From NCBI GenBank assembly GCA_944325495.1, contig CALVAD010000010.1:1-52143 (forward strand): a stretch of 52,143 nucleotides of DNA, given 5' to 3'. The notes beneath the pieces are model-generated. The model was not told the DNA's origin. It saw only the letters and a program-made list of their open reading frames with translations, and did not search any database. Made by a program: the position numbers and the translations under genes. Source of the DNA: an uncultured Bacteroidales bacterium (GTDB lineage: Bacteria > Bacteroidota > Bacteroidia > Bacteroidales > UBA932). Of this stretch, positions 1 through 9,315 are shown piece after piece (position 1 is the stretch's first letter; every line of letters starts with the position of its first letter).

Positions 1-90
1 CGGACTGAAAGGAAAAGCCCTCCGGCAAGGAGCACGGAGGGCAGATTCCTGAAGGTCAAGGAGATGCTGGAGAAAGGGTCAATTGATTGA
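1..90 (+). CDS. 3' end of a phage gene preceding the tape measure
   Basis: An open frame enters from the left edge and ends at the TGA at 88-90, giving 29 charged residues ending in KVKEMLEKGSID. Its position directly before the tape measure gene suggests a tail assembly chaperone, because such genes normally sit there. The fragment is too short to recognise a family, so this is inference from gene order only. It converges with the small leftward gene that ends at 93. Confidence 0.5.
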   Translation, partial: RTERKSPPARSTEGRFLKVKEMLEKGSID

Positions 91-92
91 AA

Positions 93-254
93 TCACCAAG
101 GCAACATTGGATTATGTCCGTCAAGATTTTTCCATGAATTGTCCTTAAATGAGAACCAAACTACCAAAATCCACACGATGCAGAAAATAAGGCCGAAAAT
201 ACACAACACTGGATATGTCTTGAAAAGATCCCAAAGTCTTTCCCAGAACGACAT
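93..254 (-). CDS. Small single-pass membrane protein, probable prophage moron
   Basis: This leftward gene is inserted between two rightward tail genes. Read from the ATG at 254 it encodes 53 residues: a short amphipathic start (MSFWERLWDLF), one strong membrane segment of about 20 residues (roughly YPVLCIFG to WILVVWF), and a short charged tail. The frame is open up to an ATG at 302, but a good promoter has its -7 box only 3 nt before that codon, so transcription would start at or inside it; I therefore prefer the inner start. The stretch is visibly more AT-rich than its neighbours. Opposite orientation, own promoter and a small membrane product are typical of lysogenic conversion or superinfection-exclusion genes. 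No family was recognised, and the function is inference. Confidence 0.6.
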   Translation of the reverse strand: MSFWERLWDLFKTYPVLCIFGLIFCIVWILVVWFSFKDNSWKNLDGHNPMLPW

Positions 255-304
255 GTCCGTGTATTTGAGAGTGGACAGTAATATGGACATCAACGTGGTC
301 ATGG

Positions 305-335
305 CAAATTTAATTGTTGTTCACAATATAAGCAA
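305..335 (-). promoter_or_regulatory. Bacteroidota-type promoter for the leftward moron
   Basis: On the minus strand a TTG (333-335) is followed after 20 bp by TAAATTTG (305-312), an exact match to the TAnnTTTG -7 box. It points into the small membrane gene and lies in the gap before the tape measure gene. Confidence 0.6.
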
Positions 336-357
336 TTGTAAATAAATAAACAAATAC

Positions 358-2892
358 ATGAGCGGATCGACAGCTACAATAACCTTCAAGCTCGATGGGG
401 ATGTCAAGACCTTCCAGATTCTCGCGAAGGACGCAGAGAGTCTGAAGAAAGTCTTGGGAACTTCAGCAACAGAAGCCAAGAAACTGAGCCAACGGTTGTT
501 GGACATGAACCAGGCAGTCGAGGCCTTCCGCGGGATGGAGACTCTCATCCGGGGTATCGAGAGCGCCTTTGGTTCTCTGTCGGCGGAGTACAACGAGGCC
601 AGCGCGAACGAGACGCGCCTGGCGCAGTCGATGAAGACCGCGATGGGCGCGACGCAGGAGCAGGTGGACGCGATCATCGCGCTGACCGACGCGCAGGAGG
701 AGCTCGGAGTAGTTGATGGGCAGTTCCAGATCTCCGCCGCGCAGCAGCTGGCGAAGTTCCTCCAGACGACCGAGTCGCTGCAGACTCTGATACCGCTGAT
801 GAACGACATGGCGGCGCAGCAGTACGGGGTGGCGGCGAGCGAGCAGAACCTGATGTCGATAGCCACGCAGCTGGGCAAGGTCCTGAACGGCCAGACCGAA
901 GCTCTCCAGCGTTCCGGCTATATGTTCAGCGATGCCCAGAAGGAAGTGCTCAAGTATGGCACTGAGGCCGAGAAGGTGGCGGTGCTTGTCGACGTCATCG
1001 GCTCGAAGGTAGGTGGGATGAACGCGGAGCTCGGGAAGACTGACGCGGGAAGGATGATGCAGCTGGACTTCATACTGGGCCGTCTGCGCGAGAAGATGGG
1101 TTCGGTACTGACGAAGTTCATGCCTTTCGTTTCCATGTTCGCGCAGCTCACGACAGGTGTCAACGGTTTCTTCCAACTGACCGCATCGGTCAAGGCGTTC
1201 AATGCCGCCCTGAAGAGTTCCGGCATAGCGAAGTTCGTCCTGAACATCAGCAGCACTACGGCGGCGATGCTCGGACTCTCAAAGGGCACCGCGTCCACCG
1301 TGGCGACCTTCAGGAGGTTCATATCGACCGCAGGAAACGCGAAGGCCGCGCTGGCCTCCATGAGGGCCGCGACGGCCGGAGTCCTCGGCGTCTTCGGCCT
1401 GCTTGCGGGAGGTATAATCGCCATCATCGGACATTTATCGAAGCAGACCAGGGCGCAGAAGGAGGCGGCTCGTGCAGCCGAGGAGGCCGCCAGCGCCGAG
1501 CGCGAGCTCTATTCGTCCGTGGACTCCACGCGCGCCGAACTGGAGGCTGCCATGTCGGCTGTGAAGAATTTCAACGGCTCCCAGGAGGAGCAGAAGGCGC
1601 TCATCGACCAGCTGAACACGAAATGGGGAGACGCCTTCGGGCATTACGACACGCTCGGCGGGTGGTACGACACCCTTGCGTCCAAGATTGATGTCTATTG
1701 CAACAAGCTCGCGCGGGAAATCGAGCTGGAGCAGTTGAGGTCGTCCATAGGGAATGACATCCTCCTTGCGGACCGACAGAGGGAACAGCTGTCACACACT
1801 CCCGAGACGGCCGTGCGGTCAATGGTGACAGGGCAGGGCGCCACGATCACCTATGAGGTTGAGAATGACGACCATTCGCGCCTGTCGAGCGAACTTGAAG
1901 CGACCGAGAAGAGGATTGCGGACGGCAAGGCCAGGATGACCGAAATTCTCGGTGAGCTGTCATCGATGGAAGCCCAGCTGTCATCCGCTGCGGATGCGAC
2001 CGTCGCGGCAGCTGCGGAGAGCGCCGGCAATGCGGTCGGGCGCGTGTCCGAAGATGTCGCCGCCCTGGAGCAGTCAATACGGCGTGCAGTTGAGGTGAAC
2101 CGCGCCCTCGGTTCCGAGAGATCCGACGAGGATGTGGTGATAGACGAACTGCGTTCAGGCGTCACGGGCCTGATTCGGAAATACGGCGCGGAGGAGGAGG
2201 CCGTGCAGAAGCTGATAGACAGGTACTGGGATCTGGTCGCCGCGCGTGCGAGGAGCAAGGCCGGCGAAAGACTTCCGGAGCTGACGCCTCCAACAGGCCG
2301 GGCGGAGGTTCTGTCCTCATCCGGCCTCGCTGGAAGTCGGACGGACGGCCAGGAGCCGATAGTGAATGTCGATCAGTATGCCCAGGCGCAGACGGCGGTC
2401 GAAGGGCTCGCCGGCGCCATGCGGAGTCTCTCGGGTGTCGTGGGAGAAGGGGCCGCGCAATGGCTGCAGTGGATGGCCAACTTGCTGTCAGCCGTCGGTG
2501 CGGCAGTCCCGCAGCTGAAGCTGCTGTCAGCAGCCAACCGCGAGAACGCCAACGCCAGTGCCGCCAACGCCGTGACGCAGGCCGGAGCATCCGTTGCGTC
2601 AACGCCTTTCGTGGGAGCCGCACTGGCGGTCGCCGCGATAGCGTCGGTGATCGCGGCTCTCGCGTCCATCCCCAAGTTCGCATCCGGCGGTCTTGCCTAC
2701 GGCCCCACGCTGGGTCTGTTCGGCGAGTACCCGGGAGCGGCGCGCAACCCCGAGGTGGTCGCCCCTCTCGACCGTCTGCGCACGCTGCTGCGTTCTCCGG
2801 AGGAGAGCTTCAGGCATGTGGAGTTTGAGATACGCGGCGACAGGCTCGTGGGAGTGCTGAACAGATACGGTTCAAAAATGAGGAGGAGTTGA
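358..2892 (+). CDS. Phage tail tape measure protein
   Basis: The 844-residue protein sets tail length and serves as scaffold for tail tube assembly. It has the family layout: a long helical, Ala- and Gln-rich N-terminal half, a hydrophobic stretch near residues 345-362 (GVFGLLAGGIIAIIGHL), a coiled coil rich in Ala, Glu and Arg just after it, and a second hydrophobic segment near 745-765. The C-terminus carries the PKFASGG...GEYPGAARNPEVVAP signature common at the end of tape measure proteins. The ATG at 358 follows an AT-rich leader. At 844 residues it predicts a tail of roughly 120 nm by the usual 1.5 Å per residue rule. One base separates it from the next tail gene. Confidence 0.92.
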   Translation: MSGSTATITFKLDGDVKTFQILAKDAESLKKVLGTSATEAKKLSQRLLDMNQAVEAFRGMETLIRGIESAFGSLSAEYNEASANETRLAQSMKTAMGATQEQVDAIIALTDAQEELGVVDGQFQISAAQQLAKFLQTTESLQTLIPLMNDMAAQQYGVAASEQNLMSIATQLGKVLNGQTEALQRSGYMFSDAQKEVLKYGTEAEKVAVLVDVIGSKVGGMNAELGKTDAGRMMQLDFILGRLREKMGSVLTKFMPFVSMFAQLTTGVNGFFQLTASVKAFNAALKSSGIAKFVLNISSTTAAMLGLSKGTASTVATFRRFISTAGNAKAALASMRAATAGVLGVFGLLAGGIIAIIGHLSKQTRAQKEAARAAEEAASAERELYSSVDSTRAELEAAMSAVKNFNGSQEEQKALIDQLNTKWGDAFGHYDTLGGWYDTLASKIDVYCNKLAREIELEQLRSSIGNDILLADRQREQLSHTPETAVRSMVTGQGATITYEVENDDHSRLSSELEATEKRIADGKARMTEILGELSSMEAQLSSAADATVAAAAESAGNAVGRVSEDVAALEQSIRRAVEVNRALGSERSDEDVVIDELRSGVTGLIRKYGAEEEAVQKLIDRYWDLVAARARSKAGERLPELTPPTGRAEVLSSSGLAGSRTDGQEPIVNVDQYAQAQTAVEGLAGAMRSLSGVVGEGAAQWLQWMANLLSAVGAAVPQLKLLSAANRENANASAANAVTQAGASVASTPFVGAALAVAAIASVIAALASIPKFASGGLAYGPTLGLFGEYPGAARNPEVVAPLDRLRTLLRSPEESFRHVEFEIRGDRLVGVLNRYGSKMRRS

Positions 2893-2893
2893 G

Positions 2894-5215
2894 ATGGCGA
2901 TGGAACTGAGGTATGCTGGTGAGTTCCTCTCTAAGGCGGGAATTGTGTGGAGGTGCGAGATCCTTCAGGAAGCTGATGCACCCTTTGGTGAGGTGGGAGA
3001 ACTGGAGTTCCCTGCCGACGAGCCGCTTGTCATTGAGTGGCCGGAGAAAGGCAAGGAGGAGCCGTTGTGCGGCAGTACCGCGACTCTGACAGTCATTTCA
3101 CCGGGCGACCGCACCTATGCTGATCTTTATACGGTGAAGCCGGGTACCATACGGCTCGACATCCTGCGCGCCGGCATCCTGTACTGGTCGGGGTGTCTCG
3201 ACCCCGAGTTCTACGAGGAGCCATACGACAAGGGATCCGGCTATGACGTGACGCTGACGTTCTCGGACTTCGGCATCCTTGACCGGCTGGTTTGCGGGCT
3301 CGAAGGGTCGCCGACTATACAGGAATACATCGACACCGCTCTGGCGGCATCAGGAATCCTGTACGCAGACATCGACCAGTCGATGGTATCGACATCCTTC
3401 ACGGACGGCACGGGCCTTACGCTCTCGTCGCTGACCGTTCGCTCCGACAACTTCGTCGACGAGGACGGTGAGAGGAGCACATTGGCGGCCGTGCTGACAG
3501 GCCTGCTGCAACCTCTGGCCCTGAAGATGACCCAGAGGGACGGGAAGATATGGATATATGACCTGAACGGCCTATACTGTTCCGTGCCGACAAGCGAGGC
3601 CGTGTGGTCCGGAACTGGCCAGACCATGGGCACGGACAGGGTGTACAACAATATCAAGGTGAACTTCTCCCCCTACGGATCGGGAGGGCTGAATGTCGGG
3701 GAAATGAGATATACGGATATCTATGGACCAGAATGGACCAACCTCACCAAGGAAAAGGAAGGAGTGGAATATCTCAAGCGCCCGGTGCCGTCCGGAATGA
3801 CAATCCCGGAATGCTATACCTTCTATCCGGAAATAAAGTACGCCTCGGACTACTCCAACCTCGACTTCACGATATTCATTTCCACCGCGGCCGAGAGCAC
3901 GGTGTTCAACTATGCCCTCTGCAAATGGTTTCATGTGGAGCCCATACTCGGCAGCGAGGAGTCGGAAGGCCTTGCGTGGGGGTTCTATGTAGGGCACGGC
4001 AACCTTACGGACCTGGATGGAAAGAAGCCCGTCCGAAAGGGCCTCGACCTGCAGCAGATGCATCAGAGAGTTGAGGTCATGCGCACAAGGAGAGTCTACA
4101 TACCTCCCCTCGGCGACGAGGCTGAGCGCGTGTGGATCCGGTTGAGGCAGGAGATACTGGTCGATTGCCGCTACAATCCCTTCACGGATGCGACGGACAA
4201 CAACTGCAAGGCGAACCAGGATTATATGACGACATTAGCCAATCTGTCCCTTGTACCCATGTCCGCCGTCATCTACGACTCCGAGTCCGGAGGAACGGCG
4301 CTATGCCACTGGACGAACAGGGAAATTACGGAGGAGGGGCGCAATGCAGACTATATCAGTAACCTGGTCGGAGAATGGGAGGACGGAGATGCGCAGTTCG
4401 GAGACGCGTGGCTGATGTATTGCGATCCTACCAGCCGGGATACTATTCTGGCCGGATCCGGCCTGGGAGGGTGGAAATGCAACAGACAGAACTTCGGCAT
4501 CGTCAACCTGCTATTCTGGGAAAGCGAGAATAAGGAATGGCGCCTGAACGAATCGTTCGGCCGCATGCCGGACGGACAATACATCAAGTATCCTCCATAT
4601 GGCGGATGGCTGGAAATCCGTATATATGCTGGAGTGTATGCATACACGGAGAACCCGACTCTTCAAATATTAACGACCGTCGATATTTTCAATGAAGACA
4701 TCAAAAACACGGCGCTGTACAAGGATGGTCTATATTCAAAAATCCGCTGGCTTCTCTACAAGATTCCGGAGCTGTCGATTGTCCGGCATAACGTCGTCCC
4801 CGACGATATTACGGATGACGATGTGGAATTTTCCGGCATGCTCAACCCCGATGCGGCCGAAGGCTTGTCCATAGACACAATATGCGGCTCCCTGGACACG
4901 CCGAGCCCCACGGCCAGAGGCGTCTACAGCAGGGCATCCAGCGGAACGCAGCTGGGAGTCCTCGAGAGGGCCGGGGTAACTGACAGGCCCGAGCAGCTGC
5001 TCATAGGCACTCTGTATTCCCAATACGCTGACCGCAGGACAACCCTGTCCGGAGAGATACGGACAGTCCCGGGGCGGTTCGGGACAATGACCGACGGCGC
5101 CCAGCCTGCAGGGACGATATTGATGGTCGTGTCGGAACGGCAGGACTGCATCTCCGGATGCAGCGAGATCAAGCTATGCGAACTGATGCCGGACGAATAT
5201 GCAGGGGAAATATAA
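2894..5215 (+). CDS. Large phage tail protein (baseplate or distal-tail type)
   Basis: This 773-residue protein has no signal peptide or membrane segment and is rich in beta-strand patterns, Tyr and Trp. It starts one base after the tape measure stop, and the fibre gene begins 12 bp after its own stop. The first 130 residues (a GEVGELEFPADEPLVIEW region, then LYWSGCLDPEFYEEPY and VTLTFSDFGILDRL) read like the N-terminal part of tail-tip proteins found right after the tape measure in Bacteroidales phages. Gene order predicts the distal tail or baseplate hub, to which the fibre attaches. The family assignment comes from order and general resemblance, not from a clear motif. Confidence 0.7.
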   Translation: MAMELRYAGEFLSKAGIVWRCEILQEADAPFGEVGELEFPADEPLVIEWPEKGKEEPLCGSTATLTVISPGDRTYADLYTVKPGTIRLDILRAGILYWSGCLDPEFYEEPYDKGSGYDVTLTFSDFGILDRLVCGLEGSPTIQEYIDTALAASGILYADIDQSMVSTSFTDGTGLTLSSLTVRSDNFVDEDGERSTLAAVLTGLLQPLALKMTQRDGKIWIYDLNGLYCSVPTSEAVWSGTGQTMGTDRVYNNIKVNFSPYGSGGLNVGEMRYTDIYGPEWTNLTKEKEGVEYLKRPVPSGMTIPECYTFYPEIKYASDYSNLDFTIFISTAAESTVFNYALCKWFHVEPILGSEESEGLAWGFYVGHGNLTDLDGKKPVRKGLDLQQMHQRVEVMRTRRVYIPPLGDEAERVWIRLRQEILVDCRYNPFTDATDNNCKANQDYMTTLANLSLVPMSAVIYDSESGGTALCHWTNREITEEGRNADYISNLVGEWEDGDAQFGDAWLMYCDPTSRDTILAGSGLGGWKCNRQNFGIVNLLFWESENKEWRLNESFGRMPDGQYIKYPPYGGWLEIRIYAGVYAYTENPTLQILTTVDIFNEDIKNTALYKDGLYSKIRWLLYKIPELSIVRHNVVPDDITDDDVEFSGMLNPDAAEGLSIDTICGSLDTPSPTARGVYSRASSGTQLGVLERAGVTDRPEQLLIGTLYSQYADRRTTLSGEIRTVPGRFGTMTDGAQPAGTILMVVSERQDCISGCSEIKLCELMPDEYAGEI

Positions 5216-5227
5216 CAGGACTCCATC

Positions 5228-8200
5228 ATGGCGAAGAATACATACATAAAGCAGGAGCGGCGGCTGGCTGCCCGTCCTCGGTCGGAACGGCTGCGTTCCG
5301 CCGGCGTGTCATCCGGATATGGCGAGGCGTCAGGTTCATTACTGTCCCTGAGCGTCTCCATAAGGGCCCATGCCGCGGACAGCCGCATCCATGTAACGGA
5401 TGCAGAGAGGACCTCATGGAACCTCGTCTCCTCTCTGTTCGACATCGACGCGGACGGCAACGTGTATGTCACGGGCGACAGGGGGTTCTATTCCAACTCC
5501 TTCGTCTCCGCAAGGGGCTCCGACCCCGAGGCGGGGAGCGGAGCCGGCGGCCTCGACGTGGACGAGCTCTGGAGCGTCCTCGGCGCTGCAGGAACGGAGA
5601 AGATAGACGCCTCTCACATCCCCTCCCTCTCCCAGCTCTCCGGCACGCTCGGGAACGCCCAGCTGGCGAACTCCTCCGTCACCATCGCAGGGGTGGCCGT
5701 GGCCCTCGGCGGGGCGGTCAGCACGGCGCAGATAGCCTCGGCTCTCACCGCTGCCGGATACAAGCTCACGGACACTATATATACTTTGCCCAAGGCTACC
5801 GTATCGGCACTCGGTGGCATCAAGGCGGCTGGAGTCCGTACCTCGGCCATCACCACGACGCAGGGAGGAACGACATCCGGCAGATACTACGGAGTGGAAC
5901 TTGACTCTAACGGCAAGGCGTTCGTCAATGTGCCGTGGGTCAACACTACATATAGCCTCTCGTCCTTCGGCATAACTGCCACGGCTGCCGAGATTAACAA
6001 GCTTGACGGGCTGGCGACGACCGCCACCGAGCTGGGATATGTCCACGGGGTCACGTCGGCGATCCAGACCCAGCTCAACGGCAAGGCCAACGCCTCCGCG
6101 CTGGCGGCGTATGCGCTGAAGGACGGCAGCAACGCAAGCGGCACGTGGCCGATAAGCATCAGCGGAAACGCGGCGAGCGCGACGAATGCTACGAACCTTG
6201 CCGGGGTTGCAGGGACGAAATACCTGTACCATTTAAGGAAAAACCGCTATAACATTGACACCGAGAGCACGTTAAATCCTCGCGTGCTTGAAATCAATAA
6301 CCCGGAAGGTACACCGCCGACGTCCAACGCGTGGCTGCAGGTGCTGACATGGGGAAGTGGAGACTCCGGTTACGGGACGCAGCTCGCCAACCAGTACAAC
6401 ATCGAGGGGAGCTTGTATTTCCGCAACAAGGTGGCTGGAACATGGAAGCCTTGGAGAACCCTTATCGACACCTCCAACTATACCAACTTCACCCTCAACC
6501 GTGACGCCATCGTGAGCACGATAGGGGTCAGCGGGACTGACCTCGTGGGCTGGACGTACAACGGGGTCACGCGGAGCAGGGTGACGCAGGCCCAGCTCCG
6601 CACGATGCTCGGGCTGGGGAGCAACGCATACACGAGCACGGTGTACCTGCCGCTCGCGGGCGGCACGATGACCGGGGCGCTGACAATAAGCACTTCCGGC
6701 TGTCCGCTCTATATCCAGGGAGGCAGTTCTGTCGAGTCTTACATGAAGGTCAGACTGGGAGGGACGGACAAGTCCGCCTTCGGATACAACAGCAGCTTCG
6801 GTACTTTTCTTTACAGCTATACTTACGGCGGTTATCTGAGCCTTACCGACTCGGGGCTTGCGAGAATTTACAAGGGCAGCAGCCTTGTGGGGACGCTCTG
6901 GCACTCGGGCAACGACGGCTCAGGCTCGGGGCTCGACGCCGACCTGCTGGACGGCACGCAGAAGAGCGGACTGCTGACCTCCGTGGCCTCGACCGCGGCG
7001 GCCAACCTCTCCGTCACCGTAGGAGGGACGACAAAGAGCGTGGCCGACCTGTACGCTACATACCTGGACGGGAAGACAGGCGTGTTCTACAGGACATCGC
7101 CCGGCCATTACAATTACATAAACATAACCGTCGGGGGCGACGCAGGCACCTATTACCCGGTTGTCATACAAAGACAGGACGTATTCTATCCGGCCACGCT
7201 TCTCAACATCACGAGACGCTATGACGAGACCGCGCCCGACAGCTGGAACACGTCCACGCACAAGGGAGGTCTTACCATGTGCATATTGTGGAACAGCTCG
7301 ATATACTGGGACGGCAACGGTTCCGGCGGTGTGAGCACTACCAGAGTGCTCATGCTGGAGCAGACATACAGCACGATGGTGGGCGGAATCGATTCGTCGA
7401 CCTCCGGGTTGGTCGTGTGGCTGAGGGGCGGCACCGCAACGTACCACATATACTCGAACAAAGGTGCCGCAACGACCGCCACGGTGTATCTTAACGGGTT
7501 CACCGATTCAGTGCCGCGGACATTCTCGCCGAAAACGACTCCGAGTTCGATATCGGCCTATCAGTCCTTGGGTGTCACCGCCCTTTCGGCGGAGAGGCTT
7601 TATACCTCCCGCACCCTGTGGGGCAAGTCCTTCGACGGGAGCGGCAACGTCGCCGGAGCCATGATCGGGGTCGGACTCATCAACGGAGCCCTGTACATAG
7701 CGGAGGGTGACGACATCGTGAGGTTGGGGACTTCGAACCACGTCACGGAGTTCCACGGATACGGGTATATCAACAAAAAGTATTATTTCCGACCGGGATA
7801 TTCATCGGCGGGTGCTACCACTGCTGCGGTCTACATCCAGAACGCGAGTGCGTCGGACAGCCCGGAGTTCACGACCACGCACGCGTTCGACGCCAACGGC
7901 ACCGCGACACACAGCGGCGAGCTGTTCGTAGGCTCGTCAATAACCTCCGGTGGGCACCTGTTCATGAGGGCCGCCACCGGCCGCTTCATCTTCAACAGCA
8001 GGGGCTCGGGATTCATGATGTCGATGGAGAACGGGAACTTCCGGCTCATGAGCCACAACACCGGGAGCTTCGTTGCAAGACTCGCCGAAGTCGACATGTC
8101 GGGCAATGTAGGAATAAAGGCTGCGCCGGCCAGCGGCTATGCGCTGAACGTGGCGGGTGCGGGCTACTTCGGCGAACTGCTCCGCGCCAATGCCGGAGTC

Positions 8201-9202
8201 CAGATCGGCGGCACGGCCGACATCGGGTGGTATAAGAGCGACAGCCGACTGGTGGCGGGAGCGAGCGTGGCCCGAGGCGTCAATGTGGGCGACCTCCTCG
8301 TCTCCAACGCGTGGGCTGACATGACCAAGGTGCCGACGAACGGAATCTACTCGAAGGGCGCCGTCCTCTCCGACAGCTATCTTCAGGTCGGCTCCGGCCG
8401 CCTGCGCTGGGACGCGGCGAACAACGCGCTCTATGTGGAGAAGTCCGACGGCACCGCCTGCGGGCTCTACTCCACGGGCTTCCTCTCCTCGCACGACGCC
8501 GATCCCGGAGCCGGAACGGCCGCAGGCGCGGACACCGGCGCCGATGTTCCGCAGTACGACCTCCTGAGACCGAGGAGGCTCGCATCCCAGACTTGCTACG
8601 AGGGCTCCGTGACGGACACGACCGTCTCCCCGAACCGAGTGCTGACAGTGTCTGACCAGCCGCCGATGCTGCGCTTCCGAGGCGGGAAGCCCGGGGACGG
8701 CTGGTCCGTGGAGGTCTATGTACGCACTTCGGGCGGCAAGAACTCGAAGTACAGGAGAGTCCTCACGGCTCCGATATCGGAGTGCACGGCGGACAGCAGC
8801 TGGAAGAACACGGTCTACGAGTCCGTGGTTCTCCCCTGGTCGCTGATGCGCATCTTCTTCGAGAAGTTCGACCCCACCGAAGGAAGGTTCCATTCGACGC
8901 CCTACGTAGGGGCGACCGTAGGGGCGGCGTGGGCGAATCTCGTGGCGAACAGCCGGAAAGGCTCGGGCGTCACCTCTTTCACCTCGATTGAGAAGAAGCG
9001 ATGGTATTCACCCGGCGGCGACGGCGGAAGTATACGGAGCCAGGCCTCATGTCTTTATGCATACGCCCATTTCGGCGTCAGGCTCGCCAACGACACGCTC
9101 GGCGTGCACGGAGACATGAAGACCTTCACCATTTCGCTGCGCAAGGCGACAAGCTCGAACTTGCGCAACAACGACCTGTCATTCACCATGAGGACGGATT
9201 GA
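5228..9202 (+). CDS. Phage tail fibre, probable receptor-binding protein
   Basis: The 1324-residue protein is low in Cys and very rich in Ser, Thr, Gly and Ala, as trimeric fibres are. It contains typical fibre phrases: repeated ISGNAASATNATNLAG-type linkers, PLAGGTMTGALTI, LWHSGNDGSG and SGLDADLLDGTQKSG. A segment near residues 350-420 (NPRVLEINNPEG...LYFRNKVAGTWKPWRTLID) resembles the pyocin-knob type of fibre domain. The N-terminus (about 60 residues, basic then Ala/Ser-rich) should anchor to the baseplate protein encoded just upstream. The last 180 residues (RFRGGKPGDGWSVEVYVRTS onward) differ in style and may form the tip. A structured hairpin follows the stop. Confidence 0.88.
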   Translation: MAKNTYIKQERRLAARPRSERLRSAGVSSGYGEASGSLLSLSVSIRAHAADSRIHVTDAERTSWNLVSSLFDIDADGNVYVTGDRGFYSNSFVSARGSDPEAGSGAGGLDVDELWSVLGAAGTEKIDASHIPSLSQLSGTLGNAQLANSSVTIAGVAVALGGAVSTAQIASALTAAGYKLTDTIYTLPKATVSALGGIKAAGVRTSAITTTQGGTTSGRYYGVELDSNGKAFVNVPWVNTTYSLSSFGITATAAEINKLDGLATTATELGYVHGVTSAIQTQLNGKANASALAAYALKDGSNASGTWPISISGNAASATNATNLAGVAGTKYLYHLRKNRYNIDTESTLNPRVLEINNPEGTPPTSNAWLQVLTWGSGDSGYGTQLANQYNIEGSLYFRNKVAGTWKPWRTLIDTSNYTNFTLNRDAIVSTIGVSGTDLVGWTYNGVTRSRVTQAQLRTMLGLGSNAYTSTVYLPLAGGTMTGALTISTSGCPLYIQGGSSVESYMKVRLGGTDKSAFGYNSSFGTFLYSYTYGGYLSLTDSGLARIYKGSSLVGTLWHSGNDGSGSGLDADLLDGTQKSGLLTSVASTAAANLSVTVGGTTKSVADLYATYLDGKTGVFYRTSPGHYNYINITVGGDAGTYYPVVIQRQDVFYPATLLNITRRYDETAPDSWNTSTHKGGLTMCILWNSSIYWDGNGSGGVSTTRVLMLEQTYSTMVGGIDSSTSGLVVWLRGGTATYHIYSNKGAATTATVYLNGFTDSVPRTFSPKTTPSSISAYQSLGVTALSAERLYTSRTLWGKSFDGSGNVAGAMIGVGLINGALYIAEGDDIVRLGTSNHVTEFHGYGYINKKYYFRPGYSSAGATTAAVYIQNASASDSPEFTTTHAFDANGTATHSGELFVGSSITSGGHLFMRAATGRFIFNSRGSGFMMSMENGNFRLMSHNTGSFVARLAEVDMSGNVGIKAAPASGYALNVAGAGYFGELLRANAGVQIGGTADIGWYKSDSRLVAGASVARGVNVGDLLVSNAWADMTKVPTNGIYSKGAVLSDSYLQVGSGRLRWDAANNALYVEKSDGTACGLYSTGFLSSHDADPGAGTAAGADTGADVPQYDLLRPRRLASQTCYEGSVTDTTVSPNRVLTVSDQPPMLRFRGGKPGDGWSVEVYVRTSGGKNSKYRRVLTAPISECTADSSWKNTVYESVVLPWSLMRIFFEKFDPTEGRFHSTPYVGATVGAAWANLVANSRKGSGVTSFTSIEKKRWYSPGGDGGSIRSQASCLYAYAHFGVRLANDTLGVHGDMKTFTISLRKATSSNLRNNDLSFTMRTD

Positions 9203-9207
9203 AAGTC

Positions 9208-9290
9208 AGGCCGGGGAGAATAGAGACAGGGCAGAACTCTGTCGGTGTTGAGCATTTGTAAAACAATGTCCAGTTGACCCCGGCCTTTTT
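9208..9290 (+). terminator. Terminator-like hairpin after the fibre gene
   Basis: A 9-bp perfect stem, AGGCCGGGG (9208-9216) with CCCCGGCCT (9278-9286), is followed by four Ts. The 61-nt loop holds a smaller hairpin, GACAG (9225-9229) with CTGTC (9239-9243). The long loop makes it a weaker candidate than a compact terminator. It lies inside the late operon, so full expression downstream would need read-through or antitermination. Confidence 0.45.
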
Positions 9291-9315
9291 AAGAAACAGA
9301 GAAAGAACGGCATAC

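Noticed and set aside
8500-9300. Possible diversity-generating retroelement at the 3' end of the tail fibre gene, because a hairpin follows the gene.
   Set aside because: No reverse transcriptase and no template repeat with A-to-other changes were found in the window, and the fibre end shows no C-type lectin pattern. The missing left part of the prophage could still be checked.
9274-9315. TTG at 9274 as the start of the gene ending at 10728.
   Set aside because: It falls in the distal arm of the terminator-like hairpin, and an ATG with an A-rich leader is available at 9316.
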